Source: an uncultured Clostridia bacterium (GTDB taxonomy: Bacteria; Bacillota; Clostridia; Christensenellales; Borkfalkiaceae). Taken from it: a DNA stretch of 64,000 nt. The stretch is taken from NCBI GenBank assembly GCA_947628675.1, contig CANRAR010000002.1, positions 62,001-126,000 of the forward strand. The letters run 5' to 3'. How positions within the stretch are numbered: position 1 is the stretch's first letter; every line of letters begins with the position of its first letter. A program made the position numbers and the translations under genes. Below the pieces are notes generated by a model. That model did not search any database. It was not told the DNA's origin and saw only the letters and a program-made list of their open reading frames with translations. This document shows positions 53,377 to 62,267 of the stretch, piece by piece.

Positions 53377-55155
53377 TCAGAAATCGAGGTCGGACTTTTC
53401 GACGATGGCTGTCTTGATCAGCCCTTCGGCGAGCAGTTCCTGTTCACTGCGGTAGGCGTACTGCGCTACGTAATCCACGCGCGCCGAGTCGTCGCCGACC
53501 GCGCCGTTCTTCTCCATGAGAAGTTCTATGAGCCGTACGGCGCGTTTCAAGGCTACGCCGCTCTTGATCTTCACCATCATGGGCGTCTTTTCATACATCT
53601 TGGTGTCGCCCGCATATTTTTGGTGATAGACGCTCTCGGGGAACTCATCGGGGTTGAGCGCGAGGTACAGGCACAGCGTTCTGCCGCGGATGCCGATCTT
53701 CGCCACCGTCTCCCCCTTGAGGGTGAAGCGGTCGTTGGACCAGCTCACCTGCGAGGATGCCTTCTGGTAGGCGAGGAGGGAATTTTTCAGCTCGCTGTAA
53801 TATTCCTTCACCTCTTCGTCGCTCTCGATGATCTTGGCGATGAAACTGCGCTTGTAGCGGGTCATCATGCCGTCGGGCGGCTCGGGCGTCGCCACGGGCG
53901 CGACGACGACGGGCGCAGGCTCGGGTTCGGGCTCGGGCGCAGGTTCGGGCTCCGCCGCGGCGGCGATCTCCTCCTGCGGCTCCGCTTGCTGCTCCTCGTT
54001 CCCCTCAATGGTATCGCGCGCGATCTGCTCCAACTCCGCCTCGTCTCCGCGCAGAAGTTCGGCAACGCGCTGGGCGATCTTTTCGATGCTCTCCTCGCTG
54101 ATCTTGATCTCATGATCGTGCGCAAGGGCGAGGATGAGGTGCTCGGCAACGAGGTCGTAATCGGTGAGCGGGATGATCTCCGCCACCCTGTCGGCAATGG
54201 TATTTTCGTCCATCTGCGGCAGCGCGGCGGCGATGTGCTCGGCGAGCGCGTTCTCGTCCGTCTGCGGCAGCGCGGCGGCAACCTTGTCCGCGATGAGGTC
54301 ATAGTCGGTCTCGGGAATGGCGGTTGCGATCTTCTCGGCGAGAAGGTCGTAGTCGAACGCCTCGTCGTCGAAGGGCACGGTGCGGCGCACGGGCTCTGCC
54401 TGCTCCGCCGCCTGTTCGGCCTCTGCCGAAGCCTCCGCGGGCTCCTCGGCAGTCTCGGAAACGGTATCCGCCGTCTCCTCCGCGGCCTCTTCCGTAGCCT
54501 CTGCGGTCTCCGCCGCTTCCTCCGTGGGCTCGGCGGTCTCTGCAACTTCTTCGGAAGCGGTCTCTTCCGCAACCTCCGTAGCCTCCGCGGTCTCTTCGAC
54601 TTCGGCTACGGGCTCTTCCGCAACTTCCGCCACTTCCTCGGCTGCGGGCTCCTCCGCGGGCGGGGCGAGCCTCTCCGCGATCTTCTCCACGAGGAGGTCA
54701 TAGTCGATCTCCTTGGGCTCCGCGGGCTGCGGCAGGACTACCTTCTCCACGAGTTTTTCGGCGAGCAGGTCGTAGTCGATCTCCTTGGGCTCCGCGGGCG
54801 CGGCGACGGCGGCGAGTTTCTCGTCCATGTGCGCGGCGAGTTTTTCAAACACCTGCTCGGCCTGCGCCTTCACCTCCCCCAAAAGTCTCTCCTGCATCGC
54901 GTCGCGTTCGCGGCTGTTGTAATCGTAAATGGTGCTGCTCTGCTGGGCGACGTAGCGAAGTTCGGCGAGGAGCGACTGCACACTCGCGCGCAGTTCCCCG
55001 GCGAGCGCCTCGTATGCGTCCGCCTGCTGCGCGGAACTGTATTGCAGTTCCCGTTGCACGGAGAGACACACCTCATCTATTTTCCCCGCGACGCCGTTGT
55101 ACATTCCCTCGAGGAGTACGGCTCTTCTCTCGTCGCTGTTTTTGTTATCGTCCAT
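53377..55155 (-). CDS. Acidic repeat protein with conserved C-terminal domain
   Basis: The 592-residue cytoplasmic protein is unusual. Residues 1-115 are helical coiled coil. Then a motif of the type DYDLLAEKIAxxLP recurs seven or eight times (near 126-163 and 280-365), split by an extended Glu/Ala/Thr/Val run (165-275). A Pro-Glu linker follows, then a folded domain (about 430-590, RYKRSFIAKIIESDEEVKEYY and KIGIRGRTLCLYLALNPDEF) that I remember from other Firmicute proteins of unknown function. GAGG lies before the ATG at 55155. It has its own promoter and precedes rnj. Confidence 0.85.
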   Translation of the reverse strand: MDDNKNSDERRAVLLEGMYNGVAGKIDEVCLSVQRELQYSSAQQADAYEALAGELRASVQSLLAELRYVAQQSSTIYDYNSRERDAMQERLLGEVKAQAEQVFEKLAAHMDEKLAAVAAPAEPKEIDYDLLAEKLVEKVVLPQPAEPKEIDYDLLVEKIAERLAPPAEEPAAEEVAEVAEEPVAEVEETAEATEVAEETASEEVAETAEPTEEAAETAEATEEAAEETADTVSETAEEPAEASAEAEQAAEQAEPVRRTVPFDDEAFDYDLLAEKIATAIPETDYDLIADKVAAALPQTDENALAEHIAAALPQMDENTIADRVAEIIPLTDYDLVAEHLILALAHDHEIKISEESIEKIAQRVAELLRGDEAELEQIARDTIEGNEEQQAEPQEEIAAAAEPEPAPEPEPEPAPVVVAPVATPEPPDGMMTRYKRSFIAKIIESDEEVKEYYSELKNSLLAYQKASSQVSWSNDRFTLKGETVAKIGIRGRTLCLYLALNPDEFPESVYHQKYAGDTKMYEKTPMMVKIKSGVALKRAVRLIELLMEKNGAVGDDSARVDYVAQYAYRSEQELLAEGLIKTAIVEKSDLDF

Positions 55156-55202
55156 GGAATACCTCACTCGCCGCAGACAGCGGCATACTATTTCACATAT
55201 CC

Positions 55203-55231
55203 ATTCTACAACAAATTTGCGCAAAAGTAAA
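55203..55231 (-). promoter_or_regulatory. Promoter of repeat-protein/rnj unit
   Basis: TTTACT (55226-55231), a 17-bp spacer and TAGAAT (55203-55208). Confidence 0.65.
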
Positions 55232-55333
55232 TGTTTTTTGGAAATTTTCTGCGCCTTTGCGGCAAGTTTTTTGCGGAGCCATGCCCGAATTTTCGGAAAT
55301 GCAAAAGAATTCGCGGAAAGTCGGGGCAAACGC

Positions 55334-55362
55334 TTGCCATATTTGCGGGAAAACGATATAAT
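55334..55362 (+). promoter_or_regulatory. Promoter of serC-serA
   Basis: TTGCCA (55334-55339), a 17-bp spacer and TATAAT (55357-55362), 40 bp before the serC ATG. Confidence 0.8.
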
Positions 55363-55401
55363 GATAGCAGTATACATTTATTCGTATCGGGAGGCTACAT
55401 C

Positions 55402-56475
55402 ATGCGAGCATACAATTTTGCGGCGGGGCCCTCCACGCTCCCCCTCGAAGTCCTCGAAGAGGCACAGCGCGACCTTTTGGATTTTGAAGGGACGGGAATG
55501 TCGGTCACCGAAATCTCTCACCGCAACAAAAAATTCGAAGCCATCGTCAACGAAGGCGAAGCGCTCATGCGCGAACTTTTGCATATACCCGAAAATTATG
55601 CAGTCATTTTCGTGCAGGGCGGCGCCAGCCAGCAGTTCGCGGCGGTGCCCCTCAACCTCATGCACAAGGGCAAGGCCGACTATATCGTCACGGGCAATTT
55701 TGCAAAAAAAGCCTACGAGGAGGGCAAAATTTACGGCGACGCCGTATGCGTCGCCTCCTCCGAGGATAAAACTTACACCTACATCCCCGACGTGAAGCAT
55801 ATTCCCTTCCGCGAAGGGACAGACTACGTACACATCTGCTCCAACAACACCATCTTCGGCACACGCTACGTCGAGTTCCCCGAGACCAAGTCTCCCCTCG
55901 TCGCCGATATGTCGTCGGAGATCCTCTCCCGCGAGATAGACGTCAGCAAATTCGGCGTCATCTATGCGGGCGCGCAGAAGAACCTCGCCCCCGCGGGCGT
56001 CACCCTCGTCATCGCCCGCCGCGACCTCATCGGCGATCCCCTTCCCATCTGCCCCACCCTCCTCAAATGGAAGGTGCAGGACGAAAACCACAGCCTCTAC
56101 AACACTCCGCCGTGCTTCTCCATCTACATCGCAACGCTCGTCTTGCGGCGTCTCAAAGCGCTCGGCGGCGTCAAGGCGATGAACGAGATCAACGAATACA
56201 AAGCGGGGCTCCTCTACGATTTTATCGACAATTCCCCCTACTACACCAACCGCGTGGAGAAGAAGTACCGCTCGATCATGAACGTGCCCTTCGTCACCCC
56301 GTCCAAGGAGGCGGATGAAAAGTTCGTCAAGGAGGCAACGGCGGCGGGTCTCGTCTCGCTCAAAGGGCACAGGCTCGTGGGCGGGATGCGCGCCTCCATC
56401 TACAACGCCATGCCCGTCGAGGGCGTCAAGGCGCTCATCGAATTTATGAAGAAGTTTGAAAGGGAGAACGCTTGA
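55402..56475 (+). CDS. serC: Phosphoserine aminotransferase
   Basis: This 357-residue PLP enzyme converts 3-phosphohydroxypyruvate to phosphoserine. It begins MRAYNFAAGPSTLPLEVLEE, and the PLP lysine lies in YAGAQKNLAPAG. VRGGASQQF-like binding appears as FVQGGASQQFAAVPLN. GGGAGG lies before the ATG at 55402; longer frames start inside the promoter. serA follows at once. The pair makes phosphoserine from 3-phosphoglycerate. Confidence 0.97.
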   Translation: MRAYNFAAGPSTLPLEVLEEAQRDLLDFEGTGMSVTEISHRNKKFEAIVNEGEALMRELLHIPENYAVIFVQGGASQQFAAVPLNLMHKGKADYIVTGNFAKKAYEEGKIYGDAVCVASSEDKTYTYIPDVKHIPFREGTDYVHICSNNTIFGTRYVEFPETKSPLVADMSSEILSREIDVSKFGVIYAGAQKNLAPAGVTLVIARRDLIGDPLPICPTLLKWKVQDENHSLYNTPPCFSIYIATLVLRRLKALGGVKAMNEINEYKAGLLYDFIDNSPYYTNRVEKKYRSIMNVPFVTPSKEADEKFVKEATAAGLVSLKGHRLVGGMRASIYNAMPVEGVKALIEFMKKFERENA

Positions 56476-56477
56476 CC

Positions 56478-57629
56478 ATGAGAATTTTGAAACTCAACGC
56501 CATCAGCCCCGTCGCCGATGAGGTGTTCAAGGGCTACGAATACTCGGATGCGGTGCAGGATCCCCACGGCGTCATGCTCCGCTCCTTCAATATGCACGAT
56601 TATCCCCTCGGGGATAGCCTGCTCGCCGTCGCGCGGGCGGGCGCGGGCGTCAACAACATCCCCATCGAGAAGTGCACGGAGAAGGGCGTCGTCGTGTTCA
56701 ACACCCCCGGCGCCAACGCCAACGCCGTCAAGGAACTCGTCCTCTGCGAACTCTTCCTCGGCGGCAGAAAAATTGTGGACGGCGCAAATTGGGCGCAGTC
56801 GCTCAAAGGTCAGACGGACATCTCCAAACTCGTCGAAAAGGGCAAGGGTAAGTTTGTAGGCCAAGAAGTCAGCGGCAAGAAACTCGGCGTCATCGGGCTC
56901 GGCGCGATCGGCGCGATGGTCGCCAACGCCGCCATCCACCTCGGGATGCAGGTCGTCGGCTACGACCCCTACATCTCCATCAAGAGCGCGTGGCTCATCA
57001 ACCGCCGCGTGGAGTTCACCTCCGATTTGAATGAAGTCCTCAAAACGTGCGATTATATCACGGTGCACGTTCCCCTCACGCCCGACACCAAGGAGATGTT
57101 CAACAAAAAGACGCTTTCAAGTTGCAAGGACGGCGTCGTCATCATCAACAATTCCCGCGGCGACCTCGTCGTAAGCGCCGATATGGTAGAGGCGGTGAAG
57201 AGCGGCAAGGTCTCGCGCTATATCACCGACTTCCCCGACGAAACGCTTTTGGGCGTCGAAAACATTCTCTGCGTCCCCCATTTGGGCGCGAGCACACCCG
57301 AGGCGGAGGATAACTGCGCCTACATGGCGGGCAAGCAGCTCGTGGACTATTTGGAAAACGGCAACATCACCAACAGCGTCAACTATCCCGCCGTATCGCT
57401 GCCGAGAAACAGCGCCGCGCGCCTCTGCGTACACCACAAGAACATCAAGGAGATCTTATCCAAGATCGTCTCGGTGATCTCCTCGCAGGGCATCAACATC
57501 GCGCACATGGCGGATAGCAGCAAGGGCGAGTACGCCTACCTCATCATGGACCTCGACGAAGTCCCCTCCGAGGCGAGCGTCGAACTCATCAAGAACATCG
57601 ACGGCGTCCTCCGCACCCGCCTGTTGTAA
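56478..57629 (+). CDS. serA: D-3-phosphoglycerate dehydrogenase
   Basis: The 383-residue NAD-dependent enzyme catalyses the first step of serine synthesis. The Rossmann loop is GLGAIGAMVANAAIHLGMQVVGYDPY, the catalytic Arg-Glu-His set lies in NNSRGDLV, DFPDE and VPHLGAST, and a C-terminal ACT domain (GINIAHMADSSKGEYAYLIMD) may sense serine. The start may be the ATG at 56478 or a TTG at 56472; the TTG lies 5 bases after GGGAG and overlaps the serC stop in TTGA. Both give nearly the same protein. Confidence 0.96.
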   Translation: MRILKLNAISPVADEVFKGYEYSDAVQDPHGVMLRSFNMHDYPLGDSLLAVARAGAGVNNIPIEKCTEKGVVVFNTPGANANAVKELVLCELFLGGRKIVDGANWAQSLKGQTDISKLVEKGKGKFVGQEVSGKKLGVIGLGAIGAMVANAAIHLGMQVVGYDPYISIKSAWLINRRVEFTSDLNEVLKTCDYITVHVPLTPDTKEMFNKKTLSSCKDGVVIINNSRGDLVVSADMVEAVKSGKVSRYITDFPDETLLGVENILCVPHLGASTPEAEDNCAYMAGKQLVDYLENGNITNSVNYPAVSLPRNSAARLCVHHKNIKEILSKIVSVISSQGINIAHMADSSKGEYAYLIMDLDEVPSEASVELIKNIDGVLRTRLL

Positions 57630-57644
57630 CAGTTCCCTATTATA

Positions 57645-57713
57645 TCCCCTTCCCCTTTGGGGAGGGGGACACAGGGGGAGGGGCACATCTCCCGCCCCAC
57701 CTTATCCCCCCCA
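57645..57713. repeat. G-run repeat, copy 4 (potential G-quadruplex)
   Basis: CCCCTTCCCC pairs loosely with GGGGAGGGGG, and 57659-57683 has four runs of G (GGGGAGGGGGACACAGGGGG and GGGG). It matches the copies near 18 kb. Confidence 0.7.
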
Positions 57714-57721
57714 CTTACAAC

Positions 57722-57763
57722 GCGCCGCCGCGGCTCTTCGAGCCGCGGCGGCGCTAATTTTTG
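57722..57763 (+). terminator. Terminator of serC-serA
   Basis: The 15-bp arms GCGCCGCCGCGGCTC and complement (57722-57754) have a 3-base loop and are followed by TAATTTTT. Confidence 0.9.
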
Positions 57764-57774
57764 CTCAAATGCAA

Positions 57775-58629
57775 TCAATTTCTATAATCATCTTCGTTCA
57801 CCCATTCCTGCGGGCGTTGTTCATTGGTAAATGTGACAAAATCTTTTTCTTGCAAACATACTGCAAGTGCCGGAGTGTGCTTTATTGCAAGTTTTACATA
57901 TTCCTCCGCACTCATCGGCTTGCGCTTTCTCGCGCTTTCTATCTTTCCCGCATCGGGCAAAGTAATGATCTCTTCGGGGAAACCAAAACGTTTCAGCACT
58001 TCTTTTGTTGCGTTTTCAAAATCTAACAGCGCATTGTCAAAATTTTCCTCGTCCCAGGTATAATAAAACGCCTTTAACCGCCGAGCACTGCCAATGAACT
58101 CTTTGCACACTTCACGATATTTTTTGTTCATTATGTACTTGCACTTTTCATAATAGTTCAGCATTTGCGTTGTAGCGTTTTCCGTAAGCATATAAAAGTA
58201 CCTGAAGATTCGACATTTATCAGATGTATAGCTGAGCGCATCCCCTCTCAAAAAAGACATTGTATTACTCACCGTATGCCCTCTCCCTGATATATTTTGT
58301 TGTATCGATTTTCGTATCAACGTTTGTATCGATTTGATTTGCGCAATATACCATGTCCCCTTTAAGGATACATTATATATGTTGATTTCGAGATGAAATC
58401 CGTTTTCTTGGACAGTAATCAAATCGACGAGAGCAAAGCATAGAGACACAAAAGCCGAAGTAATAACCCCTGTCCCAAGCCCCACGAAAATGTCTCTGCA
58501 GGTTTTATTATACTTTCCCGCCCATATTAGCAACATTCCAGCGCATAACAGAAGCGCCACCACAAAAAGTAAACTAATAAACTTTACCCAACACCCAACT
58601 AACGTTTTCCCTTCGTTTTTTCTTCTCAT
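57775..58629 (-). CDS. Two-TM membrane protein of unknown function
   Basis: I do not recognise this 284-residue protein. Two transmembrane helices lie at about residues 14-36 and 47-70; the rest is a cytoplasmic helical domain with Tyr- and Lys-rich stretches. Its base composition is visibly richer in A and T than the neighbours, with codons such as ATA, AAA and TTT common, which hints at horizontal transfer. AAAGGAG lies before the ATG at 58629. It follows the LRR lipoprotein gene by 53 bp and is probably co-transcribed. Confidence 0.75.
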   Translation of the reverse strand: MRRKNEGKTLVGCWVKFISLLFVVALLLCAGMLLIWAGKYNKTCRDIFVGLGTGVITSAFVSLCFALVDLITVQENGFHLEINIYNVSLKGTWYIAQIKSIQTLIRKSIQQNISGRGHTVSNTMSFLRGDALSYTSDKCRIFRYFYMLTENATTQMLNYYEKCKYIMNKKYREVCKEFIGSARRLKAFYYTWDEENFDNALLDFENATKEVLKRFGFPEEIITLPDAGKIESARKRKPMSAEEYVKLAIKHTPALAVCLQEKDFVTFTNEQRPQEWVNEDDYRN

Positions 58630-58682
58630 ATTCTTTTTCTCCTTTGCTTTTTATTTTTTCGACTATGCCGATAAAGCTGATT

Positions 58683-60974
58683 TTATACTTCCTCTTTTGT
58701 CCAGAGAGCGATTGTCTCGCCGTCTGCCTCGTAGTGCCACCAATTTTCGCTTTCTGCCCACTGCTCCGCCGACGGCGTTTCTGCGGAATAGTAGTATCGG
58801 GTCGCACTTGTTAAACTATCATTTCCGCTTCTAATTGAAATTCCGCTCCACTCTGAAGGTGTCCCCTTGTAATAAACGGTTTTCAGCCCGCTACAACGAG
58901 CGAACGCATTTGCCCCAATCGAGGCCACGCCGCTCCCAATCGTCACGCTTATCAGTCCGCTACACCCCCAGAACGCACCATCCCCAATCGTAGTCACATT
59001 GTCGGGGATTTTTAATTCTCCCGTCAACCCGCTACACAAATAGAACGCATGCTCCCCCATCTCGGTCACGCCGCTCCCGATTGTCACGCTTTTCAGCCCG
59101 TTGCACTCTGCGAACGCACTATCCCCAATCGAGGTCACGCTGTCCGGAATTACAATGCTCGTCAGCCCACGGCACCAATAGAACGCCCTTCCCCTAATCG
59201 AAGTCACGCCGCTCCCCATCGTTACACTTGTAAGCCCACTACAATGTGAGAACGCATAATCCCCAATTTCGATCACTCTGTCGGGAATTTCAACGCTCGT
59301 CAGCCCGCTACAACCACCGAACGCATAATTTCCAATCGAGGTCACGCCGCTTCCGATCGTCACGCTCGTCAGCCCTTTGCAATCATAGAACGCATCTTCT
59401 CCAATCGAGGTCACGCCGCTTCCGATTGTCACGCTCGTCAGCCCTTTGCAATCATAGAAAGCGCCGCAAAGAATTTCTTCGCAGCCGGTCACGATAACAT
59501 CCTTTAACGCCGAGGGCATGTAGTAAGTAGTAGATGTCCTTGCGCTTGTATCGCCCCCATAATACTTCTGTTCTACCGCCGTACCGCCTGTATAACTTGT
59601 CGTGCCGAAAATATACCCGAACGGATATTGGTAAAGATCCGTCGCCTTTTTCGCGGATCCTCCCACAAAGGGAATGGTTATAGAGGTCAAATTACTGCAC
59701 CCCGAAAATGCGCCCGCACCGATCGATTTTACGCTATCGGGAATGACGATTTGCCGCAACATCGTATTGTCCTTGAATGATTGGGAAGCGATTGCAACGA
59801 TTGGTTTTCCGTCAAATTCATCGGTAAAGTCTACATTTGAAGAAAGCCGCTTGCAACCCGTGATCGTTATACCGTTCGACGATGAGGTATAATTATAATC
59901 GCAGTCCCAAATTGCGTACAGTGTCGTATTCTCTGCAAAATCGAATTTCATCGAAGAACCGAGCGCAATCGTTTCCCCTCCTCCGTCCGCTTGCGTATTG
60001 AACGATGAAAGCGTAAAATACTTACGTTTGAACCCCGCGCCCGAACTCACGGCGGTTGTTGCGTCCATTTTTACTTCTTTCCCTTGTATTTCTCCCTCGC
60101 CGCCGTTTGCATCATAGAAAAGTTTGTATGTATTCGCCGTCAAGTCCGCAGTGAAGGTGACAGGCCCCCAAACATTTTCGCCGAATTTTTCGGTGTGCTC
60201 CCACCCGTTGAAGGTGTAGCCCCGTACACTGCACGCAATATCGTAACTCTGCGTCAGCGGCGTCCCCGTCACGATGTCTTTGGTATCGTACACCGTATCG
60301 TTCGTCCTATAAGTGACGTGCGTGGTATATTGGCGGTACACCGTCAGAACGTAGGTGTTGGTCTGCGTTCTGTCCTGCGAGGAGACGAGGATATAAAAGA
60401 CGTTTTCGCCGTCCGAAAGCCCGCCGCCGAGGTTCGCCGCCACCTTGGTGGGAATTTCCGTCTGTCCGAGTTCGTCATAGTAGAGTTGCCAATAACTGTC
60501 GTCACTGCAAACAACTTTATTTGCAAGTTGCACCGAACTTGTAAGCGGCGGGACGACCATAAAGATGTCCCCCTCGTCGATGCTTGCGCCCACCACGCTC
60601 AACACCGTCGCCGACTTCTGCGCCCACTTTGCATAGAGCGTGGTGTTCCCCGTCACTTTATCGTTGGAGAAGTCCCACATCTCCGTGCCGTTCTTGTTTT
60701 TCGCCCACCCTGCAAAGGTGTAATACTGCCGCGAGGGCGAAGTGGGCGCGGTGAGCGCGGAGTTTTCCTTCACCGTCTGCGTGAAGGTCTCCCCGCTTGC
60801 AAATGCGCCGCCGTTGGCGTCGTACGTTATCGTGTACTCCTGCGCCGAACCGCCGTTCGGGTTCGTCTGCGTGACGGGCGGGTCGGACGACTTGTCGTCA
60901 CAAGCCGCCAAGCCGAAGCAGAGGCAGAGCGCTGCCACAAGTGCCAAAAGTACGGTCAAAAATTTCTTTTTCAT
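58683..60974 (-). CDS. BspA-like leucine-rich-repeat lipoprotein
   Basis: The 763-residue surface lipoprotein (lipobox LAAC, C25) has an InlB-type beta-grasp repeat near residues 50-110 (YTITYDANGGAFASGETFTQ, then FAGWAKNKNGT), further such repeats, and then about ten LRR_5 repeats (about 430-700) of the kind LTSVTIGSGVTSIGDYAF and SIGAGAFSGCSNLTSI. It ends in a short extension with WSGISIRSG. Such proteins bind host or matrix surfaces. GGAG precedes the ATG at 60974. The 183-base leader is structured. Confidence 0.93.
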   Translation of the reverse strand: MKKKFLTVLLALVAALCLCFGLAACDDKSSDPPVTQTNPNGGSAQEYTITYDANGGAFASGETFTQTVKENSALTAPTSPSRQYYTFAGWAKNKNGTEMWDFSNDKVTGNTTLYAKWAQKSATVLSVVGASIDEGDIFMVVPPLTSSVQLANKVVCSDDSYWQLYYDELGQTEIPTKVAANLGGGLSDGENVFYILVSSQDRTQTNTYVLTVYRQYTTHVTYRTNDTVYDTKDIVTGTPLTQSYDIACSVRGYTFNGWEHTEKFGENVWGPVTFTADLTANTYKLFYDANGGEGEIQGKEVKMDATTAVSSGAGFKRKYFTLSSFNTQADGGGETIALGSSMKFDFAENTTLYAIWDCDYNYTSSSNGITITGCKRLSSNVDFTDEFDGKPIVAIASQSFKDNTMLRQIVIPDSVKSIGAGAFSGCSNLTSITIPFVGGSAKKATDLYQYPFGYIFGTTSYTGGTAVEQKYYGGDTSARTSTTYYMPSALKDVIVTGCEEILCGAFYDCKGLTSVTIGSGVTSIGEDAFYDCKGLTSVTIGSGVTSIGNYAFGGCSGLTSVEIPDRVIEIGDYAFSHCSGLTSVTMGSGVTSIRGRAFYWCRGLTSIVIPDSVTSIGDSAFAECNGLKSVTIGSGVTEMGEHAFYLCSGLTGELKIPDNVTTIGDGAFWGCSGLISVTIGSGVASIGANAFARCSGLKTVYYKGTPSEWSGISIRSGNDSLTSATRYYYSAETPSAEQWAESENWWHYEADGETIALWTKEEV

Positions 60975-61050
60975 GGGTTTCTCCTTTTTCCGCGGGCAAA
61001 AAATAAGGACGCTCCACATAGGGAACGCCCGCATGGAGTATCCCGATGTG

Positions 61051-61159
61051 TTGCGCCACAACTTTTTACTGAATTGAACATACGGCAAAAAGAGGATACA
61101 ACCTGCCATAGTTGTAACCATATGTCCAAAACAATATACCATATTTAGTTGTGGCGCAA
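61051..61159 (-). promoter_or_regulatory. Structured 5' leader of the LRR lipoprotein gene
   Basis: Three nested stems are visible in the transcript: TTGCGCCACAACT (61147-61159) with AGTTGTGGCGCAA (61051-61063), 13 bp; GGACATATGG (61118-61127) with CCGTATGTTC (61076-61085), 10 bp with wobbles; and TACAAC (61111-61116) with GTTGTA (61097-61102). The outer stem begins about at the transcription start. No known riboswitch class is recognised. Confidence 0.6.
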
Positions 61160-61163
61160 TTTC

Positions 61164-61192
61164 AGTATACCACGCAGGCAAAATTTTTGCAA
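61164..61192 (-). promoter_or_regulatory. Promoter of LRR lipoprotein gene
   Basis: TTGCAA (61187-61192), a 17-bp spacer and TATACT (61164-61169). It lies 17 bp after the YihY stop codon. Confidence 0.7.
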
Positions 61193-61208
61193 GATTTTTC
61201 GGAAACTT

Positions 61209-62006
61209 TTACAATTGCTTATGTTCTCTTTGCTCCCCCATGCGCTCGTGGCAGAAGACCGCGCCCGCGGTGAGGCAGATCATCATCCAATACAGCCAAA
61301 TGAGAAAGACGACGACGAGAGTGAGCGCGCCGTAGAGCTGTTCCTTGTTGCCGAAGTTGAGATAGACGGCGAACGCGCCCGAGGCGATGAGCCATGCGAT
61401 GGCCGTGAGGAAACTTCCGAGCGCGGTATCCGAAGGCTTGCACTTGTACGGGCAAAGGTAGGTGTTCAAGATCCACGCGGCAAAAAAGCCGAGCAAAAGT
61501 GCGAGGAGATACCAGACGGGATAGGAGAGCCACGGCGGCAGAAAGCGCGAGGCGACGCCCGCGACGAACAAGATCGCGCCCGCGGCGGCAAAGAACAGCA
61601 GAATGCCGAGCGTGTAGAAGAGCGCGGCAAGCCGCACCTTCCAGCCGTGTTTGGTTCTCTCGCAGCCGTAGATGATTTCCCCGCTTCGGCGGAGGTGATA
61701 AAAAAATCCCGTGCTCGACCACAAGGTCGTCGCAAGAAAAATGATGCTCGCGCCCGCTGCATTTTCCGCCGCGTTCTCCTTGAGAAGCACCAAGAGATCT
61801 TCCGCCCAGTCGAAGAGCCCGAGCCCCGAGAGCGAAGCCGCATCGAGCGCGGAACTGCCGAAGAGCAGCGTGAGCCAAAACAAAAACGGCACGAGCGAGA
61901 GGATGAGAAAGAACACGAGCGTTCCCGCCACCGTGGTGTACCTGTGTTTTGCAAGCGTTCCGTACGCAGTCCGCGCGCGTTCCAATGTTGCCGCGATCGC
62001 CTTCAT
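61209..62006 (-). CDS. YihY/virulence factor BrkB family membrane protein
   Basis: This 265-residue protein has six transmembrane helices and the family layout, with GTLVFFLILSLVPFLFWL as the first, TLWSSTGFFYHLRRSGEIIYG in the middle and LIWLYWMMICLTAGAVFCHE at the end. The function is unclear; some members were misnamed ribonuclease BN. The ATG at 62006 lies inside a small CATAC/GTATG hairpin and has only a distant GGGG. The 22-bp repeat array lies just upstream. Confidence 0.9.
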   Translation of the reverse strand: MKAIAATLERARTAYGTLAKHRYTTVAGTLVFFLILSLVPFLFWLTLLFGSSALDAASLSGLGLFDWAEDLLVLLKENAAENAAGASIIFLATTLWSSTGFFYHLRRSGEIIYGCERTKHGWKVRLAALFYTLGILLFFAAAGAILFVAGVASRFLPPWLSYPVWYLLALLLGFFAAWILNTYLCPYKCKPSDTALGSFLTAIAWLIASGAFAVYLNFGNKEQLYGALTLVVVFLIWLYWMMICLTAGAVFCHERMGEQREHKQL

Positions 62007-62051
62007 ACAAAAAAGTATGCCCCGCTTTTTCCTTTTGCCCTGCCGCCGCGC

Positions 62052-62249
62052 TTGGAAAAATTTGCCTCGATCGATGGGAAATTCGGCTCAATTGATGAGA
62101 AAATTCAGTTCAACCTGTGGGGAAATTCAGTTCAACCTGTGGGGAAATTCGGCTCACCCAATGGGGAAATTGGGCTCAACCTGTGGGGGAATTTGGCTCA
62201 ATCGATTGAAAAATTTTGCCGCGAAAATCGCAAAATTTCGGCTCAATAA
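62052..62249. repeat. 22-bp degenerate tandem repeat array
   Basis: About nine units with the best copies at 62096, 62118, 62140, 62162 and 62184 (TGGGGAAATTCAGTTCAACC and variants). The phase holds through the last copies to 62249. It lies between the YihY start and a long hairpin. The unit is not a multiple of three. It resembles an iteron-like or protein-binding array. Confidence 0.85.
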
Positions 62250-62267
62250 ATTTGAGATTTTTATATG

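Noticed and set aside
61051..61159. MITE-like element
   Set aside because: Terminal inverted repeats are present, but no flanking target duplication is seen, and nested stems with G-U pairs fit an RNA leader better. It is kept as an alternative only.
62052..62249. CRISPR array
   Set aside because: Units are contiguous 22-bp repeats without spacers, and no cas gene is near.
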